Below, one piece after another: positions 36,465 through 46,704 of a DNA stretch of 64,000 bases. The DNA is taken from NCBI GenBank assembly GCA_020845955.1, contig JADLEU010000220.1, positions 1-64,000 of the forward strand. Direction: 5' to 3'. Below the pieces are notes generated by a model. It was not told where the DNA came from. It worked only from the letters and a program-made list of their open reading frames with translations, and searched no databases. Each line of letters begins with the position of its first letter. The first letter of the stretch is position 1. Both the position numbers and the translations under genes were made by a program. Origin of the DNA: Anaerolineales bacterium (GTDB lineage Bacteria > Chloroflexota > Anaerolineae > Anaerolineales > UBA6663).

Positions 36465-37118
36465 CTAATGTCCCTTGGAGTCGCCGCCTACCCCGGCCTG
36501 CTTCATGCGCTTGGCCCGCCACCCGATCAGGCGCTCTTCTCCCCGCAGCAGCCGGCGGATATTGGGGCGCAGCGCCCAAGCCAGGAGGACAAATGCGCCC
36601 ACGCCGTACAGAATGTACTCGGCCGGCGCCTGCTGGAAATAGGTTCGGTAGGCGAAGAGCAGCGTCGTGATCACGGCCACCGACATCGTCGCCACCGAGG
36701 CATAACCGATGCCAAACCATACCAAGACACCCATGGGCACGATGATGAGGACGCTCCAGGGCCAAATCGCCATGGCCGCGCCTACGCATGGCGCCCCCCC
36801 GGCACCGCCCTTGAAGCGCAGAAACACCGAGTAGTTGTGCCCCAGGATGGCAGCCAACCCGGCTAGGACCATACCCAGGGCGCGGGTTTCCGCCGGCAAG
36901 AGCCATTGGGCCAGCCAGACGCCGGCGGCGCCCTTTAGGGCATCCAGCAGCGCGGTGAGAACGCCGGCCGCCAATCCAGCCGCCCGCATGGCATTCGTAC
37001 CCCCGGTTCGGCCGCTGCCTACCTGGCGCACGTCTTGACCCGAAATCGCCCTGACGATGACATAGCCCATCGGAATCGAGCCAACTACGTAAGCAGCCAG
37101 CAAAACAAGCAATAACAT
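36465..37118 (-). CDS. plsY: Acyl-phosphate glycerol-3-phosphate acyltransferase PlsY
   Basis: A 217-residue membrane enzyme that transfers the acyl group from acyl-phosphate to glycerol-3-phosphate in the first step of phospholipid synthesis. The three PlsY motifs are present: GSIPMGYVIVRAISGQDVR, GSGRTGGTNAMRAAG (usual GSGNxGATN, here with Arg and Gly changes) and GHNYSVFLRFKGGAGGAP (usual GHxxPxFLxFKGGKGxA, with Ala for Lys). About seven helices. The ATG at 37118 has GGAGG eight bases upstream; an upstream TTG is less likely. The altered motifs, notably loss of the second Lys, are worth noting for activity. Confidence 0.88.
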   Translation of the reverse strand: MLLLVLLAAYVVGSIPMGYVIVRAISGQDVRQVGSGRTGGTNAMRAAGLAAGVLTALLDALKGAAGVWLAQWLLPAETRALGMVLAGLAAILGHNYSVFLRFKGGAGGAPCVGAAMAIWPWSVLIIVPMGVLVWFGIGYASVATMSVAVITTLLFAYRTYFQQAPAEYILYGVGAFVLLAWALRPNIRRLLRGEERLIGWRAKRMKQAGVGGDSKGH

Positions 37119-37186
37119 GATAGATTCCTCCAAGGGATGATGGCCTGCCTAGCCTGCTACAGTATAACCCGTATCGCACACAAAGG

Positions 37187-37600
37187 TTACTCGCGCAGCT
37201 CTAGCCCAACCTCCTGGACGGTCCCAGCCGCGATGAAGAATCCCCGTCCCTGCCAGACGCCGCCTTCGCCAGGCGCCAGGATGACGTATACGGCCTCGGG
37301 GTAGTACGCCTGCGCGATATCACTGGCCGATGGCGTTTCGGGGCCCGCGGGGTGCGAGTGGAAAATGCCAACCACTTCCCAGCCACGGGCCTCGATATCG
37401 ATCATGGCGCCGACTTGGTCCGCCGGAGCCATCAGATAGGCGGTCCGGCTATGCAGGCTGTTTTCCACCAGGTAGACGGCATGGACCAGGCCGGGCAGTC
37501 CACCCAGCAGCCCACAGGCCTCTTCCGGCCAGCAGCGGGCCGCATGGGCGGACAGGATCTCCCAATGCGCCCGCGGGACAACAAGCTTGTCGACGGTCAT
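37187..37600 (-). CDS. JAMM/MPN metalloprotease (Mov34/PAD-1 family)
   Basis: A 137-residue single-domain JAB1/MPN protein. The zinc site is complete: Glu27 in PEEACGLL, His81 and His83 in HSHPAGPETPSASD, and Asp94. Bacterial relatives include enzymes that remove small sulfur-carrier proteins from conjugates or process cysteine in MoaD/ThiS-type pathways. No such partner gene is adjacent. MTVDK at 37600 is preferred as start. An earlier in-frame ATG overlaps a perfect TATAAT (minus strand, 37647-37652) and lies before the expected transcription start. It lies just upstream of plsY with a 68-base gap. Confidence 0.85.
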   Translation of the reverse strand: MTVDKLVVPRAHWEILSAHAARCWPEEACGLLGGLPGLVHAVYLVENSLHSRTAYLMAPADQVGAMIDIEARGWEVVGIFHSHPAGPETPSASDIAQAYYPEAVYVILAPGEGGVWQGRGFFIAAGTVQEVGLELRE

Positions 37601-37687
37601 TCCAGGATTGGCCGCCAGCGACCCCCGTGCTGGCAGCAGAGGCGCCATTATACAGCCTGGTTCACTGGCCGCCAGGCAGCGCCGGCC

Positions 37688-37716
37688 TTGACACAACCCG
37701 TGGGCCAGACTAGAAT
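37688..37716 (+). promoter_or_regulatory. Promoter of the DtxR-family regulator gene
   Basis: Perfect TTGACA (37688-37693), 17 bases, TAGAAT (37711-37716). Transcription is expected near 37723, immediately before the palindrome at 37725-37740. Confidence 0.75.
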
Positions 37717-37724
37717 GAAATTGT

Positions 37725-37740
37725 TTTAGTCTCGGCTAAA
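37725..37740 (+). promoter_or_regulatory. DtxR-type operator-like palindrome at the transcription start
   Basis: TTTAGTCTCGGCTAAA is a 16-base inverted repeat (TTTAGTC against GGCTAAA, one mismatch). It sits at the predicted transcription start of the metal-dependent regulator gene, the place for metal-dependent self-repression. The TTTAG/CTAAA arms resemble DtxR/MntR boxes. Confidence 0.6.
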
Positions 37741-37762
37741 TCGCTCGTTTGGAGCCACAAAG

Positions 37763-38449
37763 GTGATTTCGCACGCCGTCGAAGACTATTTGAAAGCAAT
37801 CTACGAGCTGGCTGAAACGACTGGCAAAGTCAGCACCTCAGCGCTGGCTGAACGGCTGCGAGTGCAGCCCGGGTCGGTTACCGGCATGCTCCAGAAGCTG
37901 GCTGAAGGCCAAGAGGGCCAACCTCCGCTGGTGAACTACGAACGTCACAAGGGCGTCACCCTCACCCGTGCCGGGCGCAAGATCGCGCTGGAGGTCATTC
38001 GCCATCACCGCCTGATCGAGCTGTACCTTTCCACCGCGCTCGGCTACGATTGGGACCAGGTGGATGCCGAGGCTGAGAAGCTCGAGCATGTGATCTCCGA
38101 GGAGTTCGAAGACCGCATCAGCGCCATGCTCGGCCATCCCACGCACGACCCGCACGGCGATCCCATCCCGGCCAAGGATGGCTCAGTGTCGCCGCATAGC
38201 CAGGTGCCGCTGAGCGATGTTGACGCCGGCCAGTCAGCCCGTGTAGCCAGGGTGCGCGATGATGATCCTGCCCTGCTGCGCTACTTGGGCGAGCTCGGCC
38301 TTGTGCCGGGCGCGCTGCTCACGGTCACCGATCGCGCGCCGTTCAACGGGCCCATCCACGTGCGTGTCTCCGGCGGCGATGACGCGCCCAGCCATGCGCT
38401 TGGCCGCGAGGTGACCGACAAGGTGTTTGTGGACGAAACCGGCTCTTGA
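37763..38449 (+). CDS. Metal-dependent transcriptional repressor of the DtxR/MntR family
   Basis: A 228-residue regulator. The N-terminal winged helix (SHAVEDYLKAIYELAETTGK, TSALAERLRVQPGSVTGMLQ) is followed by the dimerisation and metal-binding domain (IRHHRLIELYLSTALGY, DAEAEKLEHVISEEFEDRIS), where His and Glu residues coordinate Fe2+ or Mn2+. The C-terminal about 70 residues form an SH3-like FeoA domain (RYLGELGLVPGALLTVTD). The GTG start has GGAG upstream. It probably represses itself through the box at 37725-37740. It is convergent with aspA. Iron or manganese specificity is not decidable. Confidence 0.9.
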   Translation: MISHAVEDYLKAIYELAETTGKVSTSALAERLRVQPGSVTGMLQKLAEGQEGQPPLVNYERHKGVTLTRAGRKIALEVIRHHRLIELYLSTALGYDWDQVDAEAEKLEHVISEEFEDRISAMLGHPTHDPHGDPIPAKDGSVSPHSQVPLSDVDAGQSARVARVRDDDPALLRYLGELGLVPGALLTVTDRAPFNGPIHVRVSGGDDAPSHALGREVTDKVFVDETGS

Positions 38450-38459
38450 GCGGCCTTTC

Positions 38460-39941
38460 TTAGCCGCCCCCGGCGGGCCCGCCCAGCCCGCCTTCGGTCA
38501 GTTTGCGCACATCTCCCAGGACGGCGTCGACGTCAGCCAGCGTGATGGGCTGGCCGGTGTCCTTGTGCGCCAGGTCGCCGGCCGCGATGCGCTCGGCCGC
38601 GACCTCACGGATCGTCGTGTTGTGCTTCATGGCTTCCTTCACCAGTTCGGCCGCCTTGAGGTAACCGATCAGGGGATTGAGCGCGGTCGCCACGATGGCG
38701 TTCTTGGCCAGCCAGCCCTCCGCCTTTTCTCGCTGGGCCACCACGCCGACCACGCAGCGCTGAGTGAAAGCCCGCACCGAGCCAATCATCACTTGCATGG
38801 CCTCGAACAGGTTGTGCGCCACAATGGGCATCATGACATTCAGTTCAAGCTGGCCGGCTTGGGCAGCCAGGGCCACGGTGTGATCGCAGCCTTGAATGTG
38901 GAACATCGCCTGGTTGAGCATCTCGGCCAGCACAGGGTTGACCTTGCCCGGCATAATCGATGACCCCGGCTGAACCGCCGGAAGCCGGATTTCGTCGAGC
39001 CCAGTGGTCGGGCCGGAGGACAACAGCCGGAAGTCATTGGCGATCCGCGTCAGCGTGACCGCCGTGGTGCGCAGCGCACCCGAGAAGTCCACGGCGTCAG
39101 CCAGCGACTGCATAGACTCGAACAGGTTGTCGGACTCGCGGAGCGTCAGGCCAGTCATCTGCCCCAGCGTTGCCACCATGCGGGCGTGGTACTCGGGGTG
39201 CGCGTTCAGGCCCGTGCCGGTGGCGGTGCCCCCGATCCCCAGGCGGCGCAGCCCCTCGGCAGCGCGGGCCACCCGCTCGCGGTCGCGGGCCACGGCCCGC
39301 GCATAGCCCCCAAACTCCTGCCCCAGGCGCACCGGCACGGCATCCTGGAGGTGCGTGCGGCCGGACTTCACAATATCGTCGAACTCCACCGCCTTGGCCT
39401 GAAGCGCGCCGCTCAGCCCAGCCAGCACGCCCAACAGCTCGTCCAGCCGCCACAAGGCGCCCAGCCGGATGGCCGTTGGGATGGTGTCGTTGGTCGACTG
39501 GGCCATGTTGACGTGATCGTTGGGGCTGACGATATAGCGCCCGCGCGTCCCACCCAGCAGCTCGGTCGCCCGGTTCGCGATCACCTCGTTGGTGTTCATG
39601 TTGTGCGAGGTGCCGGCCCCGGCCTGGAAGGGGTCTACCACGAACTGGTCGTCCCATTTCCCGGCCCGCACCTCTTCGGCGGCGGCCACGATCGCGTCGG
39701 CCAGTGCCTGGCCGGCAAAGCGCCGCCCATCCACCTCACGATCGGCAAACAGGCCCAGCGCGCTGTTCACCTTGGCGGCCGCCCCCTTGATAGTGGCCAT
39801 GCTCCAGATGAAGGCTCGCCAGGGGCGCAGACCGGAGATGGGAAAATTCTCCACCGCCCGCTGCGTCTGGGCCCCGAAGAGCGCCCGGGCCGGCACCTGT
39901 AGCTCTCCCAGCGAATCTTTTTCAGTTCGGTAGTCTGTCAT
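38460..39941 (-). CDS. aspA: Aspartate ammonia-lyase (aspartase/fumarase superfamily)
   Basis: A 493-residue cytosolic lyase that interconverts L-aspartate with fumarate and ammonia. The superfamily signature GSSIMPGKVNPV is at 326-337, with catalytic Ser327. Features favour aspartase over fumarase: QAGAGTSHNMNTNEVIANRA, VSPNDHVNMAQSTND and GRTHLQDAVPVRLGQEF match Bacillus YM55-1 aspartase closely, whereas class II fumarases have GSGTQSNMN and THLMDATP. The C-terminal tail is Gly-rich. A hairpin between 39986 and 40011 lies just upstream, ending ferredoxin transcription. A fumarase role remains a lesser possibility. Confidence 0.88.
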   Translation of the reverse strand: MTDYRTEKDSLGELQVPARALFGAQTQRAVENFPISGLRPWRAFIWSMATIKGAAAKVNSALGLFADREVDGRRFAGQALADAIVAAAEEVRAGKWDDQFVVDPFQAGAGTSHNMNTNEVIANRATELLGGTRGRYIVSPNDHVNMAQSTNDTIPTAIRLGALWRLDELLGVLAGLSGALQAKAVEFDDIVKSGRTHLQDAVPVRLGQEFGGYARAVARDRERVARAAEGLRRLGIGGTATGTGLNAHPEYHARMVATLGQMTGLTLRESDNLFESMQSLADAVDFSGALRTTAVTLTRIANDFRLLSSGPTTGLDEIRLPAVQPGSSIMPGKVNPVLAEMLNQAMFHIQGCDHTVALAAQAGQLELNVMMPIVAHNLFEAMQVMIGSVRAFTQRCVVGVVAQREKAEGWLAKNAIVATALNPLIGYLKAAELVKEAMKHNTTIREVAAERIAAGDLAHKDTGQPITLADVDAVLGDVRKLTEGGLGGPAGGG

Positions 39942-39981
39942 CGCTCCCTGGCCTCATCGCCTGCGCGCCCGCGCGGGCATG

Positions 39982-40011
39982 AAAAGAGGGAGCCCGCACC
40001 GCGGCTCCCTC
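39982..40011 (-). terminator. Rho-independent terminator of the ferredoxin gene
   Basis: On the minus strand GAGGGAGCC and GGCTCCCTC arms enclose eight bases and are followed by TTTT. It lies 27 bases after the ferredoxin stop and before the aspA start, so it separates the two units. Confidence 0.8.
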
Positions 40012-40037
40012 TCGGCGTTGACTCCGCATCACTGCAG

Positions 40038-40457
40038 CTATTTGCCAGCGTTATAGCCTGGGCCGACCTTGTAGAAGTCGTAATTGGGCTGGATATCCTG
40101 ACGCAGATCGACCACCTCACCCGCGGCCAGCGTGACGGTTTCCTCGAGAATGATGGCCTCGCCCTTGTTGTTGTGACCTTCGTAGTGCTCGGTGGCTCGC
40201 GGCGCGAAGCTGGGATCGATCGGCTTGCTCAAGCGCTCGCCGCCCTTGGCCTGGTACTTGCCCGGCACCTCGTCTTCGGTGAAAATGGCCTCGAACGGGC
40301 ACTCGGGAATGCACGCGCCGCAGTCGATGCAGGTGTCTGGATCGATGTACATCCAGGGCCACTCGCTCTCGGGTTTACCGGGCACGATGCATTCGACGGG
40401 GCAGACCTCGATGCAGCCCCCGTCACGCAGGCACAAACTGGTAATGATGTGAGTCAT
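40038..40457 (-). CDS. Ferredoxin with two iron-sulfur clusters and a C-terminal extension
   Basis: A 139-residue electron carrier. Eight cysteines sit in two groups: Cys9, Cys15, Cys19 and Cys23, then Cys43, Cys46, Cys49 and Cys53 (CIDCGACIPECP). The five-residue gap after Cys9 and the CIEVCPVEC pattern are those of 7Fe or 8Fe ferredoxins. Residues about 65-139 are an extra polar tail of unknown role. CTGGAGG precedes the ATG. It follows sodA on the same strand by 86 bases and may share its promoter. Its partner enzyme is unknown. Confidence 0.92.
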   Translation of the reverse strand: MTHIITSLCLRDGGCIEVCPVECIVPGKPESEWPWMYIDPDTCIDCGACIPECPFEAIFTEDEVPGKYQAKGGERLSKPIDPSFAPRATEHYEGHNNKGEAIILEETVTLAAGEVVDLRQDIQPNYDFYKVGPGYNAGK

Positions 40458-40543
40458 GTAGTCCTCCAGAAAAGTGAGGCCAGCCGCCGCAGGCGGCTTG
40501 AGCGGGCGTCAAGCCGGGCGGAGGCCAGCCTGTTTAGGATCCG

Positions 40544-41161
40544 TTAACGCCCCTTGGCGGCGGCGTAGCGCCTGGCAACCTCTTCCCAGTTCACCACGTT
40601 CCACCACGCCTTGAGGTAGTCCGGCCGGCGGTTCTGATACTTGAGATAGTAGGCGTGTTCCCAAACATCGACCCCAAGAATAGGCTGCAGGCCTTCCATC
40701 AGCGGACTGTCTTGGTTGGCAGTCGAATGCACGAGCAGAGCGCCGCTCTTGTTTAGCGACAGCCAGGCCCAGCCGCTGCCAAAACGGGTGGCCCCGGCCG
40801 TGTTGAGCTTCTCGACACAGGCGTCAAACCCTCCGAAGGCAGCGTCAATCGCGGCGGCCAGTTCGCCAGCGGGTTTGCCGCCCCCATTGGGGCCCATGAT
40901 CTTCCAGAACATCGAATGATTGGCATGCCCGCCCCCATTGTTGCGCACGGCCGTGCGGATAGCCTCCGGCAGCGCGCCCAGATCAGAGATGAGTTGTTCG
41001 GCTGTCTTGTTCTGAAAATCTGGGGCGCTCTCAAGGGCCTTGTTCAGGTTCGCAACGTAGGCCGCATGGTGTTTGCCATGGTGGATCTCCATGGTCTGCG
41101 CGTCGATGTACGGTTCTAGAGCGTTGGGAGCGTACGGAAGCGGGGGCAATTCATGAGCCAT
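40544..41161 (-). CDS. sodA: Superoxide dismutase (Fe/Mn family, probably Mn)
   Basis: A 205-residue SOD converting superoxide to O2 and H2O2. Metal ligands are His27 in MEIHHGKHH, His82 in [11 protein letters not shown], Asp165 and His169 in [11 protein letters not shown]. Gln150 in the STANQDSPL loop is the position typical of manganese enzymes. No signal peptide, so cytosolic. AAGGAG precedes the ATG. A strong promoter (41241-41270) and a perfect palindrome at its transcription start (41227-41240) show it is regulated. The ferredoxin gene follows. Confidence 0.95.
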   Translation of the reverse strand: MAHELPPLPYAPNALEPYIDAQTMEIHHGKHHAAYVANLNKALESAPDFQNKTAEQLISDLGALPEAIRTAVRNNGGGHANHSMFWKIMGPNGGGKPAGELAAAIDAAFGGFDACVEKLNTAGATRFGSGWAWLSLNKSGALLVHSTANQDSPLMEGLQPILGVDVWEHAYYLKYQNRRPDYLKAWWNVVNWEEVARRYAAAKGR

Positions 41162-41222
41162 GAGCGTGTCTCCTTCGACAGCGCGGTCGGAGAAATTGAC
41201 CGCATAAACCAGATAGAGTAAT

Positions 41223-42242
41223 ATGGCACAAGCGCTTGTGATTTTAGTCCCACCCCTACACTTTTGTCAAGTTAGGTGCCCCATTTTCGCGCGCGCAGCA
41301 CGCCGCACCGCCGGCGCTCCCTACTTCGGGATCTTCATCGGCATCGCCGCAGTCTCTACGGCCTCGTTGTTCATCCGCTACGCCCAACAGGGCGGCGCCC
41401 CGTCGTTGGTCATCGCGGCCTACCGCCTGACCCTGGCCAGCTTGCTGCTGGCCCCGTTAGCCGCCTGGCGCCGTCGGTCCGAGCTGGGCCAACTGAGCCG
41501 CCGTCACTGGGCGCTCGCCCTGGTTTCGGGCGGGTTCCTGGCCGCACATTTCGCCGCCTGGATCAGCTCACTGGCCTTTACCTCCGTAGCCAGCTCGGTG
41601 GTGTTGGTCAGCACCAGCCCTCTGTTCGTGGCGCTGGTGGCAGCGTTGGCGCTGCGCGAGCGCCTAACCCGGACCGTGCTGGTCGGGCTGGCGCTGACCC
41701 TGGCTGGCGCGGCTGTGGTGGCCCTCAGTGATGCCTGCGCCAGGGGATGCCCGCCCTGGCAGACCTTCGTGCGCGGGCCTGCCTTTGGAGGCGACCTCTT
41801 GGCGCTCCTGGGGGCAGCGGCCGGCGCGGTCTACTTCACGATTGGCCGGGCGTTGCGCGCAACCATGTCCCTCACGGCCTATGTCTCGCTGACTTATGGC
41901 ACGGCAGCGGTTGGGCTGCTAGCGGCGGCCTGGGCTGCTGGGCTGCCCATGACCGGCTATGCGCCCCAGGTCTATGGCTGGTTTGTGCTGCTGGCCCTGG
42001 TCCCCCAATTGGTCGGGCACAGCGCCTTCAATTGGGCGCTGAGATACCTGCCGGCCACCTATGTGGCGGTGACGGTGCTCGGCGAACCGATTGGCTCCAT
42101 CGTTCTGGCCGTGCTGCTCTTGGGCGAAGTGCCATCGCCCCTCAAGTTGGCCGGCAGCGCGTTGATCGTCGCCGGCATCGCCGTCGCCTCCTGGCGTTCA
42201 GCCACAATCACGAGCACGCCGCATGAGCAGATCGCCAGTTGA
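41223..42242 (+). CDS. EamA-family (DMT superfamily) transporter
   Basis: A polytopic membrane protein of up to 339 residues with ten helices in two EamA halves ([20 protein letters not shown] opens the first; [20 protein letters not shown] opens the second; [20 protein letters not shown] is the usual signature near the end). Such proteins export amino acids or other metabolites; the substrate is unknown. The start is uncertain. The ATG at 41223 gives an unusual 33-residue leader and lies inside the sodA control region. No good ribosome site or alternative ATG is present before the first helix; a GTG at 41238 is possible. Confidence 0.85.
   Translation: MAQALVILVPPLHFCQVRCPIFARAARRTAGAPYFGIFIGIAAVSTASLFIRYAQQGGAPSLVIAAYRLTLASLLLAPLAAWRRRSELGQLSRRHWALALVSGGFLAAHFAAWISSLAFTSVASSVVLVSTSPLFVALVAALALRERLTRTVLVGLALTLAGAAVVALSDACARGCPPWQTFVRGPAFGGDLLALLGAAAGAVYFTIGRALRATMSLTAYVSLTYGTAAVGLLAAAWAAGLPMTGYAPQVYGWFVLLALVPQLVGHSAFNWALRYLPATYVAVTVLGEPIGSIVLAVLLLGEVPSPLKLAGSALIVAGIAVASWRSATITSTPHEQIAS
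41227..41240 (-). promoter_or_regulatory. Perfect 14-bp palindrome at the sodA transcription start
   Basis: CACAAGCGCTTGTG is a perfect inverted repeat directly abutting the sodA -10 box, so it spans the expected start point. The AAGCGCTT core with central CG is typical of LacI/GalR-family operators. It also lies within the first codons of the divergent EamA frame if the ATG at 41223 is used. Confidence 0.65.
41241..41270 (-). promoter_or_regulatory. Promoter of sodA
   Basis: On the minus strand TTGACA (41265-41270) and TAAAAT (41241-41246) are separated by 18 bases. Transcription would start near 41234, 73 bases before the sodA ATG. Confidence 0.75.
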
Positions 42243-42266
42243 TTTCTCAAGTATTTGTTGTATATT
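42239..42266 (+). promoter_or_regulatory. Promoter of the zinc-ribbon/histone-like pair
   Basis: TTGATT (42239-42244), 16 bases, TATATT (42261-42266), 24 bases before the ATG at 42291, which is preceded by AAGGAG. It overlaps the stop region of the EamA gene. Confidence 0.6.
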
Positions 42267-42290
42267 CAAACTGCCCCAAGGAGATGGCGC

Positions 42291-42785
42291 ATGAACACAC
42301 GGTGCTACCGATGTGGATGGAGCTTTTCCCTCAGTCGGGAAGTCATCGAGAACGCGGTCGCCAATGCCGGTAACGACAATATCCACGTGGAGCATTGCCC
42401 ACGTTGCCGGCAGGTCATCAAGATCCCTATACAACAGCTGCGGCGCGCCCTGCCACCCGGTTGGACCCCGGCCAACCGGCCGGCCGACGAGGTCACTGGC
42501 CCTAACGGGGCCACCATGGAGATGCCCGCGGCGGCCGCCCCAGAAGCATCAACACCGGCGCCAGAGCTCGAGGCAGGTCCTAAGGTTGCTCCGGGACCCG
42601 CCCAGGCCCGCAAGCGGTCCCGCCGCACTCAGGCGTCCGAGCCCGTTGACGAACTGCTCGCAGAGGAGGCCAGCCCCGCTACGAAACCCAAGACCCCAAC
42701 CCGCCGCCCGAGGAAGACCGGCGCGGCCACCACTCCGGCCGCAAAGACCACGAAGAAGCCCGCGCGCAAGCAGACCAAGCCTTAG
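42291..42785 (+). CDS. Zinc-ribbon protein with a basic Ala/Pro/Lys-rich tail
   Basis: A 164-residue protein. The N-terminal zinc ribbon has Cys5-x-x-Cys8 and Cys36-x-x-Cys39 (CYRCGWSF and CPRCRQVIKI). From about residue 55 the chain is low complexity: acidic/Pro-rich to about 95, then increasingly basic (KRSRRTQ, RRPRKTG, KKPARKQTKP). Such tails bind nucleic acid in a disordered way. It is followed ten bases later by a histone H1-like gene with the same tail type, so both may act on the nucleoid. Precise function unknown. Confidence 0.75.
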   Translation: MNTRCYRCGWSFSLSREVIENAVANAGNDNIHVEHCPRCRQVIKIPIQQLRRALPPGWTPANRPADEVTGPNGATMEMPAAAAPEASTPAPELEAGPKVAPGPAQARKRSRRTQASEPVDELLAEEASPATKPKTPTRRPRKTGAATTPAAKTTKKPARKQTKP

Positions 42786-42794
42786 GAGGAACCC

Positions 42795-43064
42795 ATGAGT
42801 GATATGAGCGACATGCCCGCTGTGCCCGCGATGGAGGCGCCCGCGGAGCCGGCCCCAATGCCCGAGCCCCCCGCGGCTGCCCCAGCTCGCAAGGCTGCCA
42901 AGAAGAGCAGCAAGAAGGCGGCTGGCAAGAAGACCGCCAAGAAGGCGGCTGCCAAGAAGACTGCCAAGAAGACCGCTAAGAAGGCCGCTGGCAAGAAGGC
43001 CGCCAAGAAGGTCGCTGGCAAGAAGACCGCTAAGAAATCGGCCAAGAAGGGCAGCCGGAAGTAA
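42795..43064 (+). CDS. Histone H1-like lysine/alanine-rich protein
   Basis: An 89-residue protein. Residues 1-32 are Met/Pro/Glu-rich and acidic. From residue 33 to the end there are tandem KKxAKK/GKKTAKK/AAKK units, the pattern of eukaryotic H1 tails and of bacterial histone-like proteins such as Hc1/AlgP. It should bind DNA or RNA electrostatically. GGAGGAACCC precedes the ATG. The repeats are codon-level repetition of Ala and Lys, not a separate DNA repeat family. It shares a transcription unit with the zinc-ribbon gene and ends before the hairpin at 43080. Confidence 0.85.
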   Translation: MSDMSDMPAVPAMEAPAEPAPMPEPPAAAPARKAAKKSSKKAAGKKTAKKAAAKKTAKKTAKKAAGKKAAKKVAGKKTAKKSAKKGSRK

Positions 43065-43079
43065 CTAGCGTTGAGGGTG

Positions 43080-43112
43080 AAGCCCGCCCTGGGCCGCGGT
43101 CCGGGCGGGCTT
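43080..43112. terminator. Terminator hairpin between the histone-like gene and nadD
   Basis: AAGCCCGCCC and GGGCGGGCTT (43080-43089 and 43103-43112) pair perfectly around 13 bases. The convergent genes on both sides end within 25 bases, so it can serve both. Confidence 0.75.
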
Positions 43113-43134
43113 GTGCTGTCTGGCGCCAGTCTAT

Positions 43135-43737
43135 TCAGCAGTACAGGCCGCGATCCTGGATGAGCCGAGCTACGGCGGGGGGGACGAGTTGGTCAATCGG
43201 CCGGCCCGCTCGCACCCGTTGGCGCACCTCGTGCGAGGCGATATTCAGTGGGGGCACATCGACGAACTCAAGACGTTCGGTGACTCCTGGGATCTTCTGC
43301 TCCAGGCTCGCCAGGTCAACCTCATCCCCCGGGCGCCGCAGCACGCCGAGCGTGCAGCCGGCCACAAACTCCCTCGGGCGCCCCCAGGTGGGCAGGTCGC
43401 GGAGGGAATCCCCGCCCATCAAGTAGAACAGCTCAGCGTTCGGGAACTCTGCCTGCAGCAGCGCCACCGTGTCGGCGGCCCAATGAGGACCGGGCCGATC
43501 CACGTCAACGCGCGAAATGGCAAAGGCTGGCTCGCCGGCGATGGCCGCGGCAACCAGGTCCAGGCGATCGGCCACGGGCGTAATCTGGCGCTCTTGCTTG
43601 TGCGGCGGGTCGGCTGTTACCACCCACAGGACGAAGTCCAGGTTGAGTTGCGCGCGCGCCGCCCTGGCCAACAGCAGGTGCCCATTGTGAGGCGGATCAA
43701 AGGTGCCGCCCAGCAAGCCGAGCCGCGTGGCAGGCAT
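43135..43737 (-). CDS. nadD: Nicotinate-nucleotide adenylyltransferase
   Basis: A 200-residue enzyme transferring AMP from ATP to nicotinate mononucleotide in NAD synthesis. The nucleotidyltransferase signature GGTFDPPHNGH is at 10-20. DPPHKQ, LMGGDSLRDLPTW and the C-terminal NIASHEVRQRVRAG (counterpart of the usual ISSTxIR) follow. The length is typical. It is the third gene of obgE-membrane protein-nadD, and a linkage of obgE with nadD is common in bacteria. It ends 23 bases from a bidirectional hairpin. Confidence 0.95.
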   Translation of the reverse strand: MPATRLGLLGGTFDPPHNGHLLLARAARAQLNLDFVLWVVTADPPHKQERQITPVADRLDLVAAAIAGEPAFAISRVDVDRPGPHWAADTVALLQAEFPNAELFYLMGGDSLRDLPTWGRPREFVAGCTLGVLRRPGDEVDLASLEQKIPGVTERLEFVDVPPLNIASHEVRQRVRAGRPIDQLVPPAVARLIQDRGLYC

Positions 43738-43740
43738 GTC

Positions 43741-44142
43741 CTACGTACGGCGAATGAAGAAGTACACGAGGACGGCCAAGGGGATGTAGGTCGCGAGATT
43801 AGCCGCTAGAGACGCAATCGCCCCCAGGCGCGCCTTTGGCCGGTCCATCAAGGCCAACACCCCTGCCTCGATCAGCACTGAGAGCACAAAGGCCAGACTC
43901 AGCCAGACGAGGTACCCAACGGAAAACACAAACCCGGTCAGGAAGAGACCGACCACCCCGCTGCCAACGTTCATCACCACGGCCGCCAGCAGGGCGCGCC
44001 CGACCCCGGACCAGCGCAGCACGGTCAATATCCCTGCCTCCACCAGGACCACGGCGACAAACGCCGCCAACCCGGCAGCCACGCCTAACCCCAACGCGAC
44101 GATCAGGCCGGGGCCGGCCACGTCAAGTGGAAAGTTGGGCAT
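43741..44142 (-). CDS. Four-helix membrane protein of unknown function
   Basis: A 133-residue hydrophobic protein with about four transmembrane helices (GLIVALGLGVAAGLAAFVAV, LLAAVVMNVGSGVVGLFLTG, VWLSLAFVLSVLIEAGVLAL, LATYIPLAVLVYFFI). No motif identifies a function. AAGGAG precedes the ATG. It is placed between obgE and nadD with gaps of 17 and 3 bases, so it is part of that operon. A small helper or transport-related role is possible, but nothing in the sequence shows it. Confidence 0.75.
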   Translation of the reverse strand: MPNFPLDVAGPGLIVALGLGVAAGLAAFVAVVLVEAGILTVLRWSGVGRALLAAVVMNVGSGVVGLFLTGFVFSVGYLVWLSLAFVLSVLIEAGVLALMDRPKARLGAIASLAANLATYIPLAVLVYFFIRRT

Positions 44143-44159
44143 GGGTTCGGCTCCTTAGC

Positions 44160-46703
<2,544 letters not shown>

Positions 46704-46704
<1 letters not shown>

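Noticed and set aside
42890..43060. Tandem DNA repeat or CRISPR-like array
   Set aside because: The repetition follows codons for Lys and Ala in a histone-like protein; there are no constant repeats with unique spacers.
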